Below are positions 1 through 12,484 of a DNA stretch of 64,000 nucleotides, piece by piece. The DNA comes from Balaenoptera acutorostrata (Eukaryota > Chordata > Mammalia > Artiodactyla > Balaenopteridae), in the NCBI RefSeq assembly GCF_949987535.1, contig NC_080079.1, positions 49,463,000-49,526,999 of the forward strand, written 5' to 3'. The position numbers were made by a program, and so were the translations under genes. The notes below the pieces were generated by a model that worked only from the letters and a program-made list of their open reading frames with translations, was not told the DNA's origin and made no database searches. The first letter of the stretch is position 1. Every line of letters begins with the position of its first letter.

Positions 1-164
1 ATGGATACATAGTATTATGGAACCAATTGATAGAATTAATAATGCCTAGAAAGTCTTCCTTGAGGAACTGCCTCTTGAACTGAGAATAAATTCAACTAGG
101 CAAAAAATATTTCAGACAGAGGTAACTTAGTGTGCAAGGGTTATGTGATGACAGGGAGCATGGT

Positions 165-1152
165 TAGTTGGAGAAATTGAGGAAAAGACCAGTGCTGCTT
201 GAAAAGCAAGGAGGAAGGAGCTATGAGATGGAGTTTGGAATATTGGAAAAGGACCAAACCTAGTGCAGCCATACTACTCATGTTGAAAATCTTGTCTTTA
301 TCCTAAGTGCTATGGGAAACACCTGACATGCTTCAGCAAAGCGAGTAGCATGGTCAGAATGGCATCTTGAAAAGATTCCTTGTTGGAAGGAGGCCAGGTT
401 GACATAGGAGTAGTCTAGATGGTAGATGGTGTAGGCTTGGTCTAGGGTGATGGTCATGGAAACAGTAAGAGGAAGGTTATGAGCGCCCTTTAGGAGACCC
501 AGTGCACAGGACTTGGTGATGGATTAGGTGGGCAGTGAAGGAAAGGGAGTCATCAAGGAAAAGTCATGTTTCTTGCATGTGGCCAAAAATGGATGTGGGT
601 GCTGGTTCACTGAGATGGGAATCTTGGAAGAGGACGGGATTGAGTGGAAAGATTGTGAGAGCAAATAACTTGAAGGCTTCTGATCTGCCCAAAAGAGAGG
701 CCAAGTTGACAGTCAGGTATATAGAGCTGGGCTCAGGTGGATAAGAGAAGAATTATTGACAGATAGTGATTACTTGCACCCTTGGGTGTGGATGAGTTAG
801 CCTAGGCCTGAGGGAAGGAGGGTACTGAGCAAGAAGAAAAGAGGGCCAAGAGCCAGGCTTGAGGAACTTCAGCATTAAATGGATACAAAACAAGAAGAGC
901 CTGAGAAGGAGCTGCCAGGAGGTAGATGGAAAACCAGGAGAGAGTGATTCAAGAAGGAGTGATCAATAATATCAAAAAAAGAGGAGGCTTAAAATCCTGG
1001 AGCACTTAGATCCAGAAGTAGTTTAGAGTGGGCTAAGGAATGAATGGGACATTGAAAATTGAGATGGTGGATATTGATGAGTCAGGCAGTGGAGGAAGAC
1101 ACAAGCATATTTTATATCTGATAGGAAGACTGTTGAGAGGGAAGGGTAGAAT
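165..1152 (-). repeat. L2 LINE fragments, antisense
   Basis: The purine-rich, GATGG/GGAGG-type text, with phrases such as GACTTGGTGATGGATTAGG and TTCACTGAGATGGGAATCTT, is the complement of the L2 reverse-transcriptase region as I know it. It is diverged and broken into pieces; no ORF survives. Boundaries are approximate. Confidence 0.5.
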
Positions 1153-1162
1153 AGAAGGAAAA

Positions 1163-1511
1163 GGGGCTTTCCTGGTGGCGCAGTGGTTAGGAATCCACCT
1201 GCCAATGCAGGGGACACAGGTTTGATCCCTGGTCCGGGAAGATCCACATGGCATGGAGCAACAAAGCCCTTGTGCCACAACTACTGAGCCTGTGCTCTAG
1301 AGCCTGCGAGCCACAACTACTGAGCCCGTGTGCCACAACTACTGAAGTCTGTGCTCTGCAACAAGAGAAGCCACAGCAATGAGAAGCCCACGCACCGCAA
1401 CGAAGAGTAGCCCCAGCTCACCACAACTAGAGAGAGCTGCGTGCAGCAAAGAAGATCCAACGCAGCCAAAAATAAATAAATAAATAAATAAATTTATTAA
1501 AAAAAAAAGAG
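1163..1511 (+). mobile_element. CHR-type tRNA-derived SINE, full length
   Basis: It starts with the tRNA-Glu-like head (CTTTCCTGGTGGCGCAGTGG, box A and box B region including GGTTTGATCC). It continues with repeated CCACAACTACTGA units and ends in an AAATAAATAAAT tail. The target-site duplication AGAAGGAAAA is seen at 1153-1162 and 1512-1521. The extended body is of cetacean type. Confidence 0.9.
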
Positions 1512-1521
1512 AGAAGGAAAA

Positions 1522-2492
1522 AAATGAGTGTAAATTTCCTGGGAGAGCGAGGTAGGGGCATGGAGGGGTGGAGGTTGTGTGATTGGACATGAAGGTGGAA
1601 GTATTGACAAGTACCTCCTACTCCCCACCAGATAATATTAAACACCTGGAGGTAACAAAAGACAATCAGAGCAGTTGTGAAGTGAGGGGTATTGCAGAAC
1701 AGCTCCCAATTTTCATGCCTAGTTCTGTAATGCTATTAACCACCTCTCTTTCCACAGGAAGAGCTTCTGATTTAGTATCAGCCTTCCACTGTCAGCTTCC
1801 TATTATCTACATCTAGAAAGGACATCCTGCATGTTTATGTATGTATATGTGCATGTGTGTGATTTCAGAAGGCATTTCACTACTTGTGATTGAATGTAAT
1901 CACCTCTGATGTTATTCAAATTCAAAATCGTTTTTGTAACCCAGACATGGCTCTGGGCCTCCTTCTTCCTTCTCATGGCATTGTTCCTTGTTAACTGATT
2001 GTGGTACCTTGTGAACCTACTGAGGGCTGACTCTGAAAAAGAGGAAGAGCTGAGGAATTCTTTCATTATTGGCTTTTTTTCTCAAGTTCTGCCCCTACCT
2101 CCCAAGCGTAGATACACCTATGCTAAATTGCCCTCTCTCCATCCACATCCAGATATTGAAGATATTCAATATTTATCCCCCAGAGGAAAAGACAAAGGGA
2201 ATTGAGTGGGAGGGAAAGAATATGTCGTTGAAGTCCTGTAGCAATAAAATCCTTGCTGTTGTCTTAAATAAATATATATTTAGGAAGAAGGCTTTTCATC
2301 AGATCTCGCAACAAGGATTCTGTGCCTCATTTACAATCCTTTCACCTACAGTCTCTTCCAGCCCAGTGGAATTTTGCCATTTGTAACTTCGGTACTGCAG
2401 AAAATTTGTCTAGGTCCCATGGCAGAGAGAAGAGAGCCCCTCATTACTGGCCCCTCTTCCTTGGTAGTTTTAGGGAAGATAATCTCCATTGC
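1522..2492. other. Intergenic stretch, nothing recognised
   Basis: Single-copy-looking DNA with only short chance ORFs and no splice-supported exon. No repeat family was recognised by eye. Confidence 0.5.
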
Positions 2493-2592
2493 ACCTCCAT
2501 CTCCATCTCTATCTCCATCTTCATCCCCACCTCCATCTCCATCTCTGTCTCTACCTCCATTTCTGCCTTCATCTCCATCTCCACCTCCATGG
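2493..2592. repeat. CTCCAT hexanucleotide microsatellite (imperfect)
   Basis: About sixteen degenerate CTCCAT/CTCCAC/CTTCAT units. They create an artificial Pro/Ser-rich open frame on the + strand that is not a gene. Confidence 0.85.
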
Positions 2593-4700
2593 CTCCCTCC
2601 CTTACCTTTCAGATGTAAAACTGGAATTCATGTTAGATTGGCTGGCATTCAGAAAATGACCCTTTGGCAGGGAGACCCCTATGAACTCCCAACCGCTGCC
2701 AAAAGTCCCTACCATTCTCAGATAAATTTAGAAAGGCTTTTTGTGGTGTTATTGGGTAGCAAGAAGGAGATTCTGGCATCACTTTAGAGTTAAGAGTCAT
2801 TGTCTTCAGGTGGCAGGATTTTGAGCCCCTCAGAAAGCAAAAGCGTTGCTAGAAGAGGTGTTTTCCTGCTACTGCCTTGCAGAGGCCTCTGGCAGGACAG
2901 GATTTGTCTCCTGTCCCTGACTCCAGAGGTGATCTGAAGTCCTTCAGTGGTCCTGAGAAGATGTTCTTTCTTCTAGAAAGCAGAGGTTACGAAACCACCT
3001 GGTAAAGGAATTTCAACAGCTCCTTTGGCCTGTTCCTGAAGCAGATTCCCACACAAAAACATCCTTGCTTCTGTGGGTAAGTTTCATTGCCCCTCACGCC
3101 CAAACTAGCAAGATTAATTCTCAGTTGAGGGTTGACATAGCTGCGCCAGCCTGGCCAGCTCGAGGCTTGTTGTGGGGCTAAGAAGAGGGCAGAGGAGAGT
3201 AAGGTTTCTGTCTTGGGGAGAGGAGAGTAAGGTTTCTGTCTATCTTGGGGAGAGGCAGGGGGAAATGCCATAACCCTTCAAGGTACGGCCCTTTTAAATG
3301 AAAGACAACTGCACAGGGAAGAAAGTGAGTATTCTTTCCTGAATCCAAGGCAGTTTATGCTCCAACTGAAGCTTGAGGGATAAACAGTGCAGCATAAATA
3401 GGGGAGAAATTTATTTCTGGAGGTGCTAAGTCATGAAGGCTGGGTAAGGTCTCAAACCCAGCCCACTTTCCCCATCCCCCTTGCAGTGTTCTATTTCCTT
3501 GTAAAGTGTGGTTGGTAAATGTCAGCCTATGCAGAGTAGAAAGCAGAATTTCCCTTCCCTTGGAATCAGCAGGAACAATAGGGATGTCACAGATATCTTC
3601 TTCTCAAAGGCAGGGCCATGGCATGAGGTTTTCTCTATCACCAAGCAATCAAGCAGGCTCTACCAATCAAGGCTGTGCCCATGAGGAGAGGAGGACTATC
3701 CTGTTTGGATCCCCTTTTGTGGGCACATACCCACATACTTAGAGAAGATAGGACCATACAGGCTGACAGATTCAAATACATGGCTCACTCTACCCTCACA
3801 GCAGGGTGTGGCATCAGGATCTAGGAGGTAGAATTCCCCCATTGTTTCAGAGGTCAGCAGCCCTGAGAGGGAGACTGGACAGGGCTCAAAGAAGCAAGCC
3901 AAAGAGAAAACCAAGTGTCAAGAGCTGGCCTATGGGGCAGAGATTTTAACCACAAAAGAAGAAAACTACACAGAAACAAAAATCCCCGTGAAGAGACTAG
4001 ACAAGGTACTAGATTTCTCCTCACCCCAAACAGTTCTATTATACAAGCTTATGGATCTGAGTGAAGAAATGCTAGAGTACCAAGTAAATGGTGAGTTCAA
4101 GGATTCTTGAGTGGTACTAAGTTGCCATCAAAAGCCAGGATTCAAAACGGCATAAGTGTGGACATTTCTCTAGAATCTTTGTCAACTCAGAGAAATAGAG
4201 ACAACACTTGGAGGGGGTATCCAGGAGCTGGGGTTTTCTTGGGCATGTTGAATGTAAAGGTGGAGGGCAAGGAAATTAAAAGTATTCCTGGGAGGATCAG
4301 GATAAGGACTGTGGGGTCCAGGCCGGGCAAGAAGGACAGTGAGGCCGGTTGAGGACAGATAGATTGGGGTAAAATCCATACAAGGAGCAAGGGTTTTCAG
4401 TACTTTAGGACTGAGAATGGCTGTCAATGCACATAAGGGCATGCCAGAGGGAGATGGCCAGAGAGGAATTTGAGGAGACCATGTAGTTTGTTTCCAACAT
4501 AGAGCAGCCCCTAGCATGTTCACCACTGTGAATGGTTAGTCTAAAGCAGAACTAAAGATCACTCAAAGTGAGTAGTCAAGGAACTGTTAGCCTTTTGTCC
4601 CAGGTTGTCCAGGATGGGCCCAGTTTACACCTGTGGCCCCAGTGTAATTACTAATAGTGCTTCCCATACTTTCAAAAGTCTCCAGATTTGAATGACTAAA
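2593..4700. other. Intergenic stretch with one short tandem duplication
   Basis: No gene or clear interspersed repeat was recognised. The only structure noted is a 28-bp direct duplication at 3191-3250 (listed separately). Confidence 0.45.
3191..3250. repeat. Tandem duplication of a 28-bp unit
   Basis: Unit 1 (3191-3218) and unit 2 (3219-3250) share AGAGGAGAGTAAGGTTTCTG and the following TCT; the second unit has a 4-base insertion before TTGGGG. The near identity implies a recent slippage-type event. Confidence 0.85.
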
Positions 4701-4701
4701 T

Positions 4702-4757
4702 TCAGTGGCAGCAGCAGTAGTAGAAGCAGCAGCAGTGGTGGCAGCAATGGCCATGGC
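4702..4757. repeat. Imperfect CAG/TAG trinucleotide tract
   Basis: An interrupted GCAGCAGCAGTAGTAGAAGC-type run. It is interrupted and short, with no coding context. Confidence 0.7.
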
Positions 4758-4989
4758 CCAGGAGTGAGGAGGGAATCTGCATGAGGGCAGGGCTGGGACC
4801 CCAGTGAGAGGCACCTTCCCATCAGTCTCCAGAGCCCATCCCTGGGGCATCTGCAGAAATATGAATTCTTTGGCCTGAACTCAAGGACAGACACTGCCCA
4901 TACTCAGGCAGATAACTTTGTTAGCTACAAAATTGTACTTTTTTAGAAAATAAAAATGCAACATAGACATTGCAGTAAAGCATATCAGG

Positions 4990-5850
4990 GAATTATTAGA
5001 GTTCTTCAAAGAGTTTAGATTACCTGGTTTTGAAAACTGCTGCAACATGGCAAAGCAAATATCTACAGGCTTAGAAATAGAAATTAAGATTAAGGATTGT
5101 TTTATTCAATGAAAAAGAATACCATTTTCATATGAAGCTGGAGATGAACCAATTATTAATGAGGAAGACAACTTTAAGATTAATTTTTCCCTGTAATTGA
5201 TGATACAGCAATACAGCAATAATGCACAAATAGCTGTTTTGAAATATACGTAAATCATGAAGCTACTTTGGTTTCTTGTTCAACTTGCACAAGTTACGGA
5301 AGATGTCAGAGGAAATATTAAAATGGCATTGCATAAATTTACATTTAAAATTATAAGACATAAAACTGAGTTAAATTTTTTTAGAAAAATTTTTCCTTAG
5401 TAATCATCATTTCCAGATATACTAAAATTTATATTTTTACATCATTTATGAGAAATTTATCCTGATGTTATCACAGCCTATAAAATACTCTTAATAGCAC
5501 AAGCAGCCGTTGCATCCGTAGAAGGATCCTTCTCAAATTTTGGTTTCTTGTTTTTATTTATTTATTTTTTTTGCCACACCGCATGGCTTGCAGGATCTCA
5601 GTTCCCCGACCAGGGACTGAATCCTGGGCTGCCCGGAAATCCTAGCCACTAGACCACCAGGGAACTCCCCTCAAATTTTAAAAGTATCAAAAATTATTTG
5701 TGATCTTCACTTGCCAAGAGTAACTGATGTCATTTTCAATTATATCAATTGAAAGTTGATTTTTAAAAAGTTGTTAAAACTATAAATTTTGATGCCCTGA
5801 CAAATAAATTTGCAGAAAAGTGAGCCAGAAAAATATTATGATCAATCAAG
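4990..5850 (+). pseudogene. hAT-family (Zaphod/Tip100-like) transposase relic, interrupted by a SINE
   Basis: Read on the + strand with several stops, the 3' part gives AVASVEGSFSNF and, beyond the inserted SINE, LKVSKIICDLHLPRVTDV. This is the C-terminal hAT dimerisation region (usual form VASAERSFSxLK...LR). Upstream, PDILKFIF and EIYPDVITAYKILL fit the preceding helix, and NKFAEK-ARKI downstream fits the tail. Many stops show it is long dead. The SINE at 5542-5669 splits it just after the GSFS motif. A Zaphod-type assignment is a judgement by eye. Confidence 0.6.
5542..5669 (-). mobile_element. CHR-1-type SINE, antisense, inside the hAT relic
   Basis: The reverse complement starts GGGAGTTCCCTGGTGGTCTA, has a tRNA-like box B region and ends in an A-rich tail. 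The target-site duplication CTCAAATTTT is seen at 5532-5541 and 5670-5679. Confidence 0.9.
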
Positions 5851-6555
5851 ATACCATAATAACAAAGTATTATATTCATTATAAAAATTATGATACCAAA
5901 TATAAATAATATGAAATAATATAAAATTATGGCAACAAAAATACAATCTTTTTTGTAATTTGTAGGTTTATGCTGTTACTCATGAATCATTGTTACCCTT
6001 ATTACATTTTATAAGTAGTAAAATACTTTAAAGGAAAAAGATTTGTATTTTAGTAACTTTAATGATATTTTTTTTTTCCTGCTTTTTGCACAAGGGGCCT
6101 CCTGTTCTCATTTTGTCCTGGGTCTGCAATTATAATAGTTGGCCCTGCCTTGGTCATTGAATTTACCCAGAATGTTGATATGGGATAGAAACATTCCCAA
6201 ATACCTTGTGAATGTCAGGAAATAAGGAAATGGCAGAAGGAAGCCTGGCAAAGGAATAGTAGACCCCTCAAAACAGCAGGGCTTGGGCTCTGGGGAATGA
6301 GAGCCTGCACTTGCTGTGAGGACTGAAAAGGCAGTCTTCAGGGAGGCCAAGGGCAGTTGAGGTAAGGAGGGGAGAAGTGTCTCTATGGAATCCCTGGAGG
6401 GAGAGGGTCATTGTTGATCGGTTTGTTTCCCCTCAGCAAGGTTCAAGTGAAGGTGGAGACAGGGGAGATGAATCCCACATGCTCAACTTCAAGCAAGGAA
6501 TTACCTCAAGGATGAGGCCGGGGGTGGGGGCTGCCTTACTCATCAAGGAGGTTAA
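5850..6555. other. Intergenic stretch, AT-rich then unassigned
   Basis: AT-rich to about 6080, then single-copy-looking DNA. No gene recognised. Confidence 0.45.
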
Positions 6556-6886
6556 GTTTTTTTTTTTTTTAACATCTTTATTGGAGTATATTTGCTTTAC
6601 AGTGGTGTGTTAGTTTCTGCTGTATAACAAAGTGAATCAGCTATACGTATACGTATATCCCCATATCTCCTCCCTCTTGTGTCTCCCTCCCACCCTCCCT
6701 ATCCTACCCCTCTAGGTGGACACAAAGCACCCAGCTGATCTCCCTGTGCTATGTAGCTGCTTCCCACTAGCTATCTATTTTACATTTGGTAGTGTATGTA
6801 TGTCCATGCCACTCTCTCACTTCGTCCCAGCTTCCCCTTCCCCCTCCCCGTGTCCTCAAGTCCATTCTCTACATCTGCATCTTTAT
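6556..6886 (-). mobile_element. Young 5'-truncated L1 (3' end only), antisense
   Basis: A poly-T start (poly-A tail on the minus strand) is followed by the artiodactyl/cetacean L1 3' UTR text (ATCTTTATTGGAGTATATTT, ...GTGAATCAGCTATACGTATA). The target-site duplication AAGGAGGTTAA is seen at 6545-6555 and 6887-6897. Only about 330 bp was inserted, a typical truncated L1 copy. Confidence 0.9.
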
Positions 6887-6974
6887 AAGGAGGTTAACTT
6901 TTAATTTTATTAAGATTTGCGCAAAGTATTTGCATTATCTGTTTGTATCAGTCAATATCCCCACAGGAAATAAA

Positions 6975-7440
6975 TAGCCTCACTCAGACAGGGTAATTAA
7001 GGAGAGTTTAGTAAAGGGCAATTTCCGGAAGTGTGGGAAGGGTTAAAGGAAACCACCAGGTGGTGATGCAGTATCCTAGGGCTAGCAACAACCTGGGAGC
7101 CTTAACCACGCCTGGGTCTGGAGGGGCAAGGGGAAGGAGTGGTTTTCAGTGCCAAGCCAGGGCAGCTGTAGGAAAGAGCCACTTGACAGGAGCTGTGGTC
7201 TGTGGTAGAAGGATACAGACAGCCCTCGACACATAGGCAGGGAGGGAATAAATACCCTGACCTCTCATCTTCTGTCTACTGCCATTGCCCATTGCCTCCC
7301 ATTGGCCAAACAGAGCCACAAGCAGAAGGCCAGGGAGCCCACAGATACAGTCCATACAGATGGTTCCCTCCCACTCTGCCCCAAGCCCAGAGCAGGTGAG
7401 AGGGCAGAAAGTGAATCTACAGGAACAAACAAAGATATTC
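6975..7440. repeat. Possible LTR-like repeat, family unassigned
   Basis: Its arrangement (AATTAAGGAGAGTTTAGTAAAGG, then a GC-rich body) resembles a dispersed mammalian repeat also suggested in introns 2 and 5. I could not name the family. Confidence 0.25.
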
Positions 7441-7592
7441 AGCACTGTGTATGTGTATATGGTATATTTATTATATATATTACATACATATTACATGGTG
7501 ATATATGGTATCTATCATCTATATGACATCACATCATATTATATATATCATATATTATATATATATATATACACACACACACATATATTATA
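7441..7592. repeat. AT-rich low-complexity with TA/CA dinucleotide runs
   Basis: TATAT-type degenerate sequence ending in (TA)n followed by (CA)n at about 7555-7585. Confidence 0.85.
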
Positions 7593-9470
7593 ATTTGGCC
7601 AAGGATAGAGGGGCCTGGAGTTCACCATATACTCATACGTATTACATATTATAGAAGAAACATAGCCAGATTAGAGTTTGGGAAGTTAAGAAAAATTATA
7701 ACAAAAAACTACCTGCTACTTAATTGCCCTCATATTCCTGATTCTTTCAAAACTCTCTGAATACAAAGCTAGCCAGAAAGAAGGGTGCTTTCTAGTTTGC
7801 TTGGCTACATTTCCCCTGGCGTAGGCAGGAACAATGATGGGAACTCTGGAGAGTTCCCATGGAGAAGAGGAGGCAGTTCCTGGTTGTGGGTGTGGGTGTG
7901 TGTGTGTGTGTTTAGGGTGGAAGTACAGGGCAGAGACCTGGGTCAGATACCAGGGTTTTAGGGTGGAGCTTGATAATGTGCTTTCTTTCTTGCTCTGTTT
8001 AAATGTCTCCATGTTTGAACATGATCCTCACTGGCCTAGAGCCAGGTATAAAAGGTGTGGACTAGTCTGCCTGTTCCACAAAGGTACTGAAGTAGGGTGG
8101 TGGTGCAGTGCAGAAAGCAGCAAAGAAAGCATCTGGAGAGTGCTTAACATGGGGTTGAAATGGGACATTTCCGTTGTCCCAGGGACTTGGTGTCTTTGGT
8201 TGGATTCCTCAGGAAACCCATTCACTCTCCAGCTTCTAGTCAGTCTCTCCAATCTGATTCTATCCCACCACATGTAAAGTGCCAGGAATCTCATCTTCCC
8301 TCCATGCTCTGTGCCCTTCAAATCTTCTTCCTACCTCTTCCGTCTTACCTCTGCTCCCCTAAGTCAACTGAAGACTCTTAAGAGGATCCTGATGTCAGTA
8401 ACAAACAGATCTGGTCATTCCTGGGTCCTGCCCCAAGACACTCTGGTTTTAAGAGATGAATCTTTACAAGGAAATTTTCCAATATTTCTAAACAGGGTAC
8501 CTCTATAAGAACTCACTTGATGTACCAGGAAGTTTACATGAAGAAAAGGTTGGAGATAATGAGGCCTGAGTAAGACCTCAGTATTTGGTCAAATTCCTCC
8601 AGTCTCCAGGGATCCCAGAATATCACTTTGGCCTACTTATGAGCTGCTGACCTCTGTAGTCCATCACTTCCCCAAACCTTGCCAAGGATGGAGGGCCTTG
8701 GAAATCACAGAGAACTTTCCCTTGCCGAACTTATTGGTTCTTCCACACCTGTGCTAGAAGGGTGAGAAAGTGGGACCATCCAATCCAAACTGGTGCTCAG
8801 TGGAATCCAAGAGGCACAGGATTGCTCTACAACAGCCTTCTGTCAGTGTCTGCCCCACACACGATATACATACAGGTATAGAGATGGGCCAGATCATGCT
8901 GGGAATGGCTTCCAGGAAGCCATGCTGCTTCTCCACCTTGATGGGGCATGGAGGACAACTACTTCCCAATTAAACATAAATGTTGAAGACCTCCAAAATG
9001 AGTGTTCCTGTGTGCAAGTATCCTTGTGCTCTAGGAATTTTCCATTGGTGGTGATAACTTCACAGTAATGAGCATTCGTTGCCTATCTTCTAGAGAATGT
9101 GGGCTACTTAGGATCACAAAAATGGGGCCTTATAGAACACTGAGCGGAATAGTGGGGAGAAAAATGAAGGGGTGATCGTCTAAAACCAGAACAAGTAAAA
9201 CAATGGAATTCATGGCAGACTTAAGGAAGAATTTCCTGTTAATGGTTGCACTGTGTGACCAAAACAGGCTAAAAAAAGATAATACAAAGTCAAGTTATTT
9301 TCTAACTTTCATAGCTCCAAGAAGTGGAGACTTGTGTAGTGGGCTACCTACCACACTCTGTTTGACCCAGAAAGATTTATCAACAAGTTAAAATTCAAAG
9401 AATAAATAATTCTCTTATTATACTACTAACTCATTTTATGAGGCTAGCATAACCTTTATAATTTAAAAGG
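7593..9470. other. Intergenic stretch with a (TG)n run and an isolated TATA motif
   Basis: A GGGTGTGTGTGTGTGTG run lies at 7886-7911. TATAAAAGG occurs at 8047-8055 in GC-richer context. No gene or clear repeat was recognised in the rest. Confidence 0.45.
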
Positions 9471-10365
9471 TCAGTAAAGAAAAGAAAATTATAAGCTAAA
9501 CTCACACAAATGTAAATGCACAGTTTCTAGGTAAAATATTAGCAAATTGAATCCAGTAATATATAAAAAGGATAATTCATGATGACCAAGTTGAGCTTAT
9601 TTTAGGAATACTGATTTAACCTTAGAAAATCAATTTAAAAATTGACTACAGTAGCAGAGGAAAGGGAAAAAATCATATGATCATCTTAATGGATTCTGAA
9701 AAAGCATTTGATTTTTCAAAACCCATTCATGGTAAAAATTTTGAGCAAACTCTGAATAGAAAATAATTTCCTTGATCATTATTATGTGTTTACTCAAAAC
9801 AACAAACATCATCCTTAATGGCAAAATGCTGAAAACTTTCCCTCTGAATTCAGAAATCAAATGAGGAAGCCCATCTCCATTACTAATCAATATTGTATGT
9901 CCTAACCAATACAATAAAGCAAGATAAGAAATAAAAGGTAGAAGAATTGGTAATGAATAATCCAAACTGTCATTGTTCAGGAACTATAAAATATATGTAG
10001 ATAATCCAAGAGACTCTACAGATTAATTATTATAATTAATAAACAAGTTTAGCAAAGTAATCAACATATAAAAATTAATTATATTTCTATATATACCACC
10101 AACAAACATAATAAAATAAGTACTAAATGAGTTAAAAGGCATTTTAAAATAGTATAAAAAATATGGAGTATCCAGGTATAAATCTAACAAATTATGCAAG
10201 ACCTCTATGAAAAAAATGATAAAACTTGTTTGAAAGGCATTAAAGAAGACCTAAATGTGTGGAGAGACATACTATGTTTGTGAATTGGAAGACTCAGTAT
10301 TGCAAAGATGCCAGTTCTCCCTAGATTTATCTAAAGATTTAATGCAATCATTATCAAACTCTTAA
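9471..10365 (+). repeat. Old L1 ORF2 (reverse-transcriptase region) relic
   Basis: A-rich sense text corresponds to the L1 reverse-transcriptase region, for example GAAAAAGCATTTGATTTTTC (the EKAFD motif region), later TTAATGGCAAAATGCTGAAA, and a terminal block about gtggagagacatactatgtt. Many stops and gaps are present. Confidence 0.75.
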
Positions 10366-12484
10366 ATAGGACTAGAGCCCCATATTTTACCTTGTCTTTG
10401 GAAAGAATCCTTCCATTCTTCTTTTACCCTCTTTCCAACACTCTTTTCAAACAAGACATCTTAAATGTCTTTAAAATACCACCTCCTTCTCACCAATGGG
10501 ATTCCTCTCCTCTCCATCACCTCCTACCTCTGCTACCTCTTTGCCATCTTTCTGACCACCATGGCCCTGGCCCTGTCAAATTGATTATCAGGCCCTGGAC
10601 ACATGGAGGAAGGTTCTTTAATTTCTAAAGTATAGTTGCCTTAATTAGGCGGCGTTGCTCAACAAGCAGCCCTCAAGGTCAGCTGACAAAGAACGGTGGC
10701 ATTTCATGATTGAGGTGGTTGGGCGTAGTTCCAGTGGTGACCAGCAGGTGTCATGGTCACCGATGGGATGCTGCATGCTGGGTCTGCCTTGTTGGACATG
10801 GGACTGCCCTGTCACTGCTCTTGGAAAAACTTTCTTTTTAACAACTTGATAAGGGCAAAGAAAAACATCCCAGACAATGTATCCCACTCTTTCTTTCATC
10901 ATGGCCTCCTCCCCACATTTGGGGAGGCCATTTATGTATTAAAGCTGTCTCATCCATCAAGGAAAATACTTGAGCAAGAAGTGGTGGGAAGTTAGTGTGC
11001 CCGGACCCTTTCTTAATGAACAAATCCAGAAGATCTACTGCTCCTCACCTACTGAGTACAGAGAAACCACCAAAGAATGGGCCCCTGTCCTGAATTTAGT
11101 GTTTCCTTTTTCACTTGGGCTCTCAAGGGGTTGTTTGTCTCTTCCTAACACTTTGTCAACAACTGGAATATATTGCCATGAGAAGAAAGGACACGGGAGC
11201 TCCGTGTCTTCAAGCTTCACCTTCGGTGGACTTGACTTGTGTTCATCTCCATCTGCTGAGGGCCCTTGTCTGCTCCTCTGTGCAGTGCTGATTTCAGTGG
11301 ATTCTGACCCCAATGCACTGCTGCTTTGTCTCTGAGCTCTGCATTTGTCTTCTTTTCTTCCTGGGCCAAAGCATTCCATTCAGCTCATCGCTCCCGAAAA
11401 GGAGCCACCCAAACTGTCATGGGCAGGGGAAAGATGTCTGCATCCACAGCATCTGACCCTGAGGTGGGTGGTCCTTTGTGGGTCATGAGGACCCTTCCTT
11501 AGCCTCCTCCTCATGACTTCTGGGGCTGGACCATAGGACAATGCCATGGAAATCTTAGTCAAGGATGTGCCTTCCTTTCAATTATGGTTCATAGAAAAAC
11601 ACCACCCACATTTTATCTAAGCAGGTAGTAACAACACTAACCAAGGTCAGTCATTCCAGATGCCTGTGCACCTGACAGGTAAGCTTAGCAGAAGCTGAAA
11701 CTGCAGCCCTGAGGCTGGTAAGTAAATTGGCAGGTCCTAGTTTCTATCCTCACGTTTCTGGCTGGTCTGCCAGTCTCAGTTGGCTCTGTCCCCCTCCCTC
11801 CAAGCCCCTGCCCTCCCTGTCCTTTCTGTACATACAAATCCAGTTCAGCCTAGCCCTGCCCTGCTCAGCACCGCCTGGTTCTGGAATGGCCCCTTTTATG
11901 CCATTTAACAGGATCCTCCTTCCTTTGTATACAAAGCTTCCTTTCTGCTCATTCGTCTTCAAAAACTACCCAGGTACCGCCTGCTCCAGATTTGAAACCT
12001 GGGTGTCTGATCTTTAAAAATTCCCTGCCCTCCCCCACCCACAGGACATGCAGTATCAGAGACTGAGCCAGGCTTTGGCATTTGTCCCTGCCTTGTCACA
12101 GTCACCCTCTCCTTCACTGGACCTCCCTCTGGCCTTCCTGATTCTCTGACCCTCTGCACAGCCCCCAGCCCCTTGGGCCCACCTGCTGCTCACCATCTTC
12201 CCTATTCCTCCCAAATTGGTCACCATCTCGGTCTTCCCAGTATTCACTTCAAATCCTTTCCATTTTAAAGTCTGAACCTCATCATGCAGGTGACTTTGAG
12301 TGAGTGCTGCTTCCCTGGAAGGATAGAAGCCATCTGACATGAGATTTTTCAAATTCTCCCCATTGGCCTCAACATTCCTATGCCCTTCCACTCATCCTTT
12401 CTCCCTCTTTTCCACCTCAAAGAAAGAACGACCTCTCCAGCTTTCCAAGGCTTTCCCTTGTGTTGGTTCTTCCAGTGGAAGGAA
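10366..12484. other. Intergenic stretch, nothing firmly recognised
   Basis: Single-copy-looking DNA. Open frames of about 110-120 residues occur on both strands around 10970-11380, but they lack domain similarity and splice context. Confidence 0.45.

Noticed and set aside
2374..2787. A 137-codon Pro/Ser-rich frame.
   Set aside because: Driven by the CTCCAT microsatellite; no domain and no splice-supported partners.
11035..11379. A 114-codon antisense frame with a charged Ser/Lys-rich composition.
   Set aside because: No domain, no periodic codon bias that I can see, and no start or regulatory context; probably chance.
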